Source: an uncultured Pelagibacteraceae bacterium
GTDB lineage: Bacteria; Pseudomonadota; Alphaproteobacteria; Pelagibacterales; Pelagibacteraceae
NCBI GenBank assembly: GCA_902515205.1
Contig: CABXTU010000007.1
Location: 1 to 46,903 of the forward strand
Direction: 5' to 3'
Length of the DNA stretch: 46,903 nucleotides
Shown piece by piece: positions 43,145 to 46,903 of this stretch (position 1 is its first letter; the number at the start of each line of letters is the position of its first letter). A program made the translations under genes and the position numbers. Under the pieces are notes generated by a model. The model worked only from the letters and a program-made list of their open reading frames with translations, ran no database searches and was not told where the DNA came from.

Positions 43145-44581
43145 ATGGATAAAATAGTAATTTATGACACAGAAACGACTAACAGTACTATTTGGGGATC
43201 AATTATTGAAGTCGGGGCAGTTGTAGTTGATAAAAATCTTAAAGAGATTGGAAAACTAAATATCAGAGGCAGAATGCCAGAAGGAGAAGTCCCTTCTGCT
43301 AAAGCACTTCTAGTTAACTCTACAAGTATTGACTTACTTACTAAAGGCAATTATTCACATTATGAATTTTTAGGTGCAGTTGAAAATTTCTTTGTAAAAG
43401 CTGCGCCTGCTATGTTTATGGGCTGGAGTAATTTAAATTTTGACAGAAGAATGTTTCATTTCAATTTTTTTAAGGGAAATAGGTATCCTTATTTAACTCA
43501 CTCTTCACCAAATCAGGAACACGATGGCTTACATGTAGCAAGAGCTGCTCAAACTATAGATTCTAAAACACTGAAAACAGAATTAACAGAAGCAGGAAAT
43601 GAGAGTTTGGCCTTAGAGGGTTTGGCCCGTCAGCAAGGTTTTGATACTTCAGCAGCCCACACTGCCTATGTAGACGCACATAATTCCTTAAAAATTCTAA
43701 GAATAATAAAAGATAAACATAAAACAAATTGGGAAAAATTTTTAGGTACTTCTACAAAAAGTAGTGTGGAGTCTATTTTAAAAAACGAAGGCATATATTC
43801 AATTTTTGAAAATGTTAAGGGAAGAAATATGATGTATCTAGTTTGTACATTACATCCAGCTCATTGTTTTCATCCTTCTTATGCATCTTGGGGGTATTTA
43901 TGGGATTTAAGAAGAGATCCAGAACTATTTTTAAATATGTCAGTAAATGAGCTTAAAGCAAATTTGAAAAAGATTAGTCCTAAAGCACTTCGAGTAATTA
44001 AAACTAATAAAGCTCCTATAATTTTAGATAAAAAGTTTGCATTGAAAGAAAAGGCTTATTCTGATCTTGATTTAGAGACAATTAAAAAAAGGGCAAAACT
44101 TGTAAGAAGTAGCGAAAAATTTTGTCAAAATATTCAAATTATTAATAGAGAAGCTGCAGAGGAAAAAGCACAAACCAATACTCAAGAGGATTTATTGCCA
44201 GAAGAAACTTTATATGAAAAGTTTATACCAAACAAAGATACCTCCTTATTCAAAATATGGCACAGCTCTTCCTGGGAAGACAAGTTAAGAATGTTAGATA
44301 AATTTCAAGATAAAAGATGCAGCTGGTTTGGGCAAAAAATTATCTATCAAGAAGCACCACAAATTTTACCACCAGATTTATACAAAAATATTAAAAGTGA
44401 AATTGCGAGACGAATTTTAAGTAAAAATAAAGAAAAATGGCAAACAATTGGAATGGCTTATAACGAAATTGACATATTACGAGATCAGGCAGATAATAAA
44501 AATGATGAAGAAGAACTTAAAAAATTAGATGAAATAAATGAATTTATTATGTCTATTGAAAAAAAATATGAAATTGCCTAG
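43145..44581 (+). CDS. sbcB: Exodeoxyribonuclease I (SbcB family)
   Basis: 478 residues, close to the 475 of Escherichia coli. DEDDh catalytic residues are visible: D8 and E10 (YDTETT), the Asp in WSNLNFDRRMF, and HTAYVDAHNSL with the general-base His and last Asp. The C-terminal region with IWHSSSWEDKLRMLDKFQDKRCSWFGQKIIYQEAP matches the ExoI C-terminal domain. It degrades ssDNA 3'-5'. Co-transcribed with the MGME1-like gene (2 nt gap). Confidence 0.9.
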   Translation: MDKIVIYDTETTNSTIWGSIIEVGAVVVDKNLKEIGKLNIRGRMPEGEVPSAKALLVNSTSIDLLTKGNYSHYEFLGAVENFFVKAAPAMFMGWSNLNFDRRMFHFNFFKGNRYPYLTHSSPNQEHDGLHVARAAQTIDSKTLKTELTEAGNESLALEGLARQQGFDTSAAHTAYVDAHNSLKILRIIKDKHKTNWEKFLGTSTKSSVESILKNEGIYSIFENVKGRNMMYLVCTLHPAHCFHPSYASWGYLWDLRRDPELFLNMSVNELKANLKKISPKALRVIKTNKAPIILDKKFALKEKAYSDLDLETIKKRAKLVRSSEKFCQNIQIINREAAEEKAQTNTQEDLLPEETLYEKFIPNKDTSLFKIWHSSSWEDKLRMLDKFQDKRCSWFGQKIIYQEAPQILPPDLYKNIKSEIARRILSKNKEKWQTIGMAYNEIDILRDQADNKNDEEELKKLDEINEFIMSIEKKYEIA

Positions 44582-44615
44582 TTGACTTTAGGGCACTTAT
44601 TTATAGAAATGGTTT

Positions 44616-44933
44616 ATGCTTGTAGATTTTAAAGACGAAGACTTTGATAATAAAGTTAAAAATGAAGATGTATCAGTTATTCAATTTAGCGCTGCTTGGT
44701 GTGGACCATGTAAAGCCTTAAAGCCAGTTATGGATAAATTAGCTTTAGAGTATAAAGATAAAGCAGGTTTTTATTATGCAGATATTGAAGATGGTGGAAT
44801 AAACACAGGAAGTGCCGCAGGAATAAGAGGCGTGCCTACAGTTATTATTTATAAAAAAGGTGTAGAGGTAGACAGGAAAGTTGGAGGAGTTCCAGAAAGC
44901 CACATGAAAGAATTTTTAGAAAAAAATATCTAA
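44616..44933 (+). CDS. trxA: Thioredoxin
   Basis: 105-residue thioredoxin with the active site WCGPCK in SAAWCGPCKALKPVMDKLA and the cis-Pro loop GIRGVPTVIIYKKGVEVDRKVGG. Cytosolic disulphide reductase, no signal peptide. The 3' end overlaps the convergent folC by 4 nt. Confidence 0.95.
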   Translation: MLVDFKDEDFDNKVKNEDVSVIQFSAAWCGPCKALKPVMDKLALEYKDKAGFYYADIEDGGINTGSAAGIRGVPTVIIYKKGVEVDRKVGGVPESHMKEFLEKNI

Positions 44934-46192
44934 TTTAAGTTTAAAACTTCTGAACATAAATAAAGTGATCCAGTAATTATTAATAAGTCTCCTCGATTTA
45001 ATTCTATAGATTTAATAGCTTTCTCAATACTTTCTGCATACTTTACATTTGGTAAGTGATTAAATTTATCTTTTAACTTTTTACCGCTTATAGCATTTGG
45101 TTGATTAGGTATATCAATGGTTGTGATTGATGAAATATTTTTTAGATATCCAATGTAGCTTTTATGGTCTTTATTGGCCATCATGCCAATTATTATATGT
45201 TTATTGCAATCTAAACTTTGGAGATAATCATTTAATACCCTTGCACCATCTTCATTATGATCTCCTGATACTAAAAAAAGATTATCCCTAACCAAATTTT
45301 TTAGGTTTCCAGAAGAAATCTCTTGAAGTCTTGCAACATTGTTAATTTTTTGGATGCCTATTATAATATTTTCATTTTTTATGTTAAAATTTAATGTTCT
45401 TAAAGATACTATAGCGGTTGAAATATTTTCTAATTGATAAAGACCAAGAACATTAGGGTCTGGTAATTTCAATCCACCAAATTTATCCTCATAATAAAAG
45501 TAACCATTTTCTCCATTTGTAAAAGAAAAATCTTCATTAAAGAGAATTTTATTTGATTGATTTTTAGAAATATTTTTTTTGATATAGTTCATCGTATTTT
45601 GATTTTGTTTTGCTACTATAATGTTTGAATCTAAAAGATTTGAAGTTTTTTCAAATACAATTTTCTCAATAGTTTGCTCATTTTTAGGGAGCCAATCTAA
45701 ATGATCTTTACTTATTGATGTTATGATAGTTGCTAAATTTTTTTTTAGTATGTTAGTGGCATCAAATCTAAAAAATAATCCAGACTCAATTAAGTTTATA
45801 TTCTCTGGATATTGAGCGGCCTTATAAAAGTAACATGCTGTAAGAATTTCAAAAAAAGTAATTGGTTGATTATCATTTATTTTTTCTACTTCTTCAAAAA
45901 GGTCCGCTAGCTCGTCATCTTTCAACTCCTGATTATCAAATACAAATCTTTCGTTCACCTTTTGCAAGTGAGGGCTAGTGTAAACATTGCATTTTATACT
46001 TGCCTCTTTTAAAATAGAGTAACATGCTTGAATAGTTGAATTTTTTCCATTTGTACCCACTACATTTATAGCTTTAATTTTATCTTGCGGGTTTCCAAGC
46101 TTTTTACAAAGGTTTAAAATTCGATCCAGGCTTAGATCAATTTCTTTAGGATGCAATTTTAGAAAGCGACTGAGTATTTTCTGTAGTTTCAT
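44930..46192 (-). CDS. folC: Folylpolyglutamate/dihydrofolate synthase
   Basis: 420 residues. Mur-ligase fold: VVGTNGKNSTIQ P-loop (near 44-55), TSPHLQKVNERF, FEILTACYF, SISKDHLDWLPK with the metal His, and LVSGDHNEDGARVL in the C-terminal domain. It adds glutamate to folates. Note GKNS where most family members have GKGS. It overlaps accD by 47 nt at its 5' end, as in other alphaproteobacterial accD-folC pairs. Confidence 0.93.
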   Translation of the reverse strand: MKLQKILSRFLKLHPKEIDLSLDRILNLCKKLGNPQDKIKAINVVGTNGKNSTIQACYSILKEASIKCNVYTSPHLQKVNERFVFDNQELKDDELADLFEEVEKINDNQPITFFEILTACYFYKAAQYPENINLIESGLFFRFDATNILKKNLATIITSISKDHLDWLPKNEQTIEKIVFEKTSNLLDSNIIVAKQNQNTMNYIKKNISKNQSNKILFNEDFSFTNGENGYFYYEDKFGGLKLPDPNVLGLYQLENISTAIVSLRTLNFNIKNENIIIGIQKINNVARLQEISSGNLKNLVRDNLFLVSGDHNEDGARVLNDYLQSLDCNKHIIIGMMANKDHKSYIGYLKNISSITTIDIPNQPNAISGKKLKDKFNHLPNVKYAESIEKAIKSIELNRGDLLIITGSLYLCSEVLNLN

Positions 46193-46903
46193 TTTCTTCA
46201 GTGCTTATAACAGAATTTTTCCTTAACAATATTGATAATAAAGTTCCTATTTTTTCTGAAAGATCTTTTCTTTCAACTATAAGGTCAACGAAACCTGTTT
46301 TTTCAACATATTCACTTTTTTGAAAACCATCTGGAAGATCTTCTTTTACTGTACTTTTTATGACACGCGCACCCGCAAAAGCTATTAGCGCCTCAGGTTC
46401 TGCCAAATGTATATCACCTAACATTGCATATGATGCTGTAATACCTCCAGCGGTTGGATCTGTTATACATACTAAATATGGAAGATTATTTTTCTTTAAC
46501 TCGTTTATTAAAAGAGTCGTTCTCGTCATCTGAGATAAAGAAATCAAACTTTCCATCATCCTCATTCCACCACCTGCACTTATACATAAAAAAGGGGTTT
46601 TATTTTCTATTGCATACTCAATACCAAATAAAAAAGCTTCACCTTCAGCTGCAGCCATTGAGGCCCCCAAAAAATCAAAATCAGAAGCGACTGCTGTAAT
46701 TTTAATTTTGTTAATTGTTCCACTCACCACCATCATTCCACATTCCATACCTGTTTTTTTTCTTGCACTTTTTAGCCTTTCTTTATACGGCTTGGAATCT
46801 GTCCATTCTAAAGGATCATCTTTTGGAATAGGAGTTTTGAAAATTTCATAATTATTCTTTCCAAATAAAATATCAAATCTTTGTTTAGGTTTAATACGAT
46901 GAT
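46146..46903 (-). CDS. accD: Acetyl-CoA carboxylase carboxyltransferase beta subunit, 5' truncated
   Basis: The frame is open to the window edge (last full codon at 46901), so the N-terminal zinc-finger part is missing. Visible: HRIKPKQRFDILF, TDSKPYKERL, then the crotonase-fold core DFDFLGASMAAAEGE, PFLCISAGGGMRMMESLISLSQM and DPTAGGITASYAMLGD, followed by the oxyanion-hole region AFAGARVIKST. With AccA it carboxylates acetyl-CoA in fatty-acid synthesis. The start codon lies outside the window. Confidence 0.96.
   Translation of the reverse strand, partial: HRIKPKQRFDILFGKNNYEIFKTPIPKDDPLEWTDSKPYKERLKSARKKTGMECGMMVVSGTINKIKITAVASDFDFLGASMAAAEGEAFLFGIEYAIENKTPFLCISAGGGMRMMESLISLSQMTRTTLLINELKKNNLPYLVCITDPTAGGITASYAMLGDIHLAEPEALIAFAGARVIKSTVKEDLPDGFQKSEYVEKTGFVDLIVERKDLSEKIGTLLSILLRKNSVISTEENETTENTQSLSKIAS

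Overview
The window is about 47 kb of very AT-rich, tightly packed bacterial DNA. It most likely comes from the SAR11 clade (Pelagibacterales) or a close alphaproteobacterial relative. Three things point there: alphaproteobacterial gene orders (rpmH-rnpA-yidD-yidC-argB-HAD-dapD-dapE, murA-DUF2948-hisD-infA, accD-folC, cobT-cobS-J-domain), a tRNA-His without an encoded G-1 and with A73, and the small-genome style of 1-4 nt gene overlaps, small proteins and almost no spacers. The assignment is by inference; no database search was possible.

Layout. 1-3.2 kb: end of a surface-polysaccharide region (glycosyltransferase-like protein, DUF4422-like protein, FkbM-type methyltransferase), then tRNA-Ser(GGA) and a phytanoyl-CoA dioxygenase-like gene. 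3.3-6.7 kb: gyrB followed 3 nt later by a RegB-type redox sensor kinase. 6.7-11.9 kb: cobT-cobS-J-domain, a BolA-type gene, aroB and aroK. 11.9-16.1 kb: a small membrane protein, a long exported protein of unknown role, def, fmt and truA. 16.1-23.5 kb (minus strand): SET-domain protein, HDAC-family deacetylase, dapE, dapD, a HAD phosphatase, argB, yidC, yidD, rnpA and rpmH. 23.5-32.2 kb: a TVP38/TMEM64 membrane protein, tRNA-Thr, two small coupled ORFs, dcd, murA, DUF2948, hisD, infA, tRNA-Phe, a cold-shock gene, then tRNA-His with hisS, hisZ and hisG directly behind it.

32.2-44.6 kb is the most unusual part. It is rich in DNA-end-processing genes. On the minus strand are an AAA ATPase with a partner protein, a divergent RpoH-like sigma factor, a 110-nt segment that folds into a convincing branched RNA, and a NurA-HerA nuclease/translocase pair that starts a run of overlapping genes for small unknown proteins. 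On the plus strand are rmuC, an MGME1-like exonuclease and an exonuclease I (sbcB) gene. Four transcription units here (the sigma gene, the RNA/nurA/herA operon, the ATPase pair and rmuC) share a directional upstream element: TTG-type hexamer, 14-15 nt, then [T/A]ATATCT preceded by CG. It differs from the ordinary 17-nt-spaced promoter seen at rpmH. My main hypothesis is a local regulon in which the sigma-like protein, or the cell's RpoH, switches on a DNA repair or defence module that includes a new structured RNA. The window ends with trxA, folC and a 5'-truncated accD.
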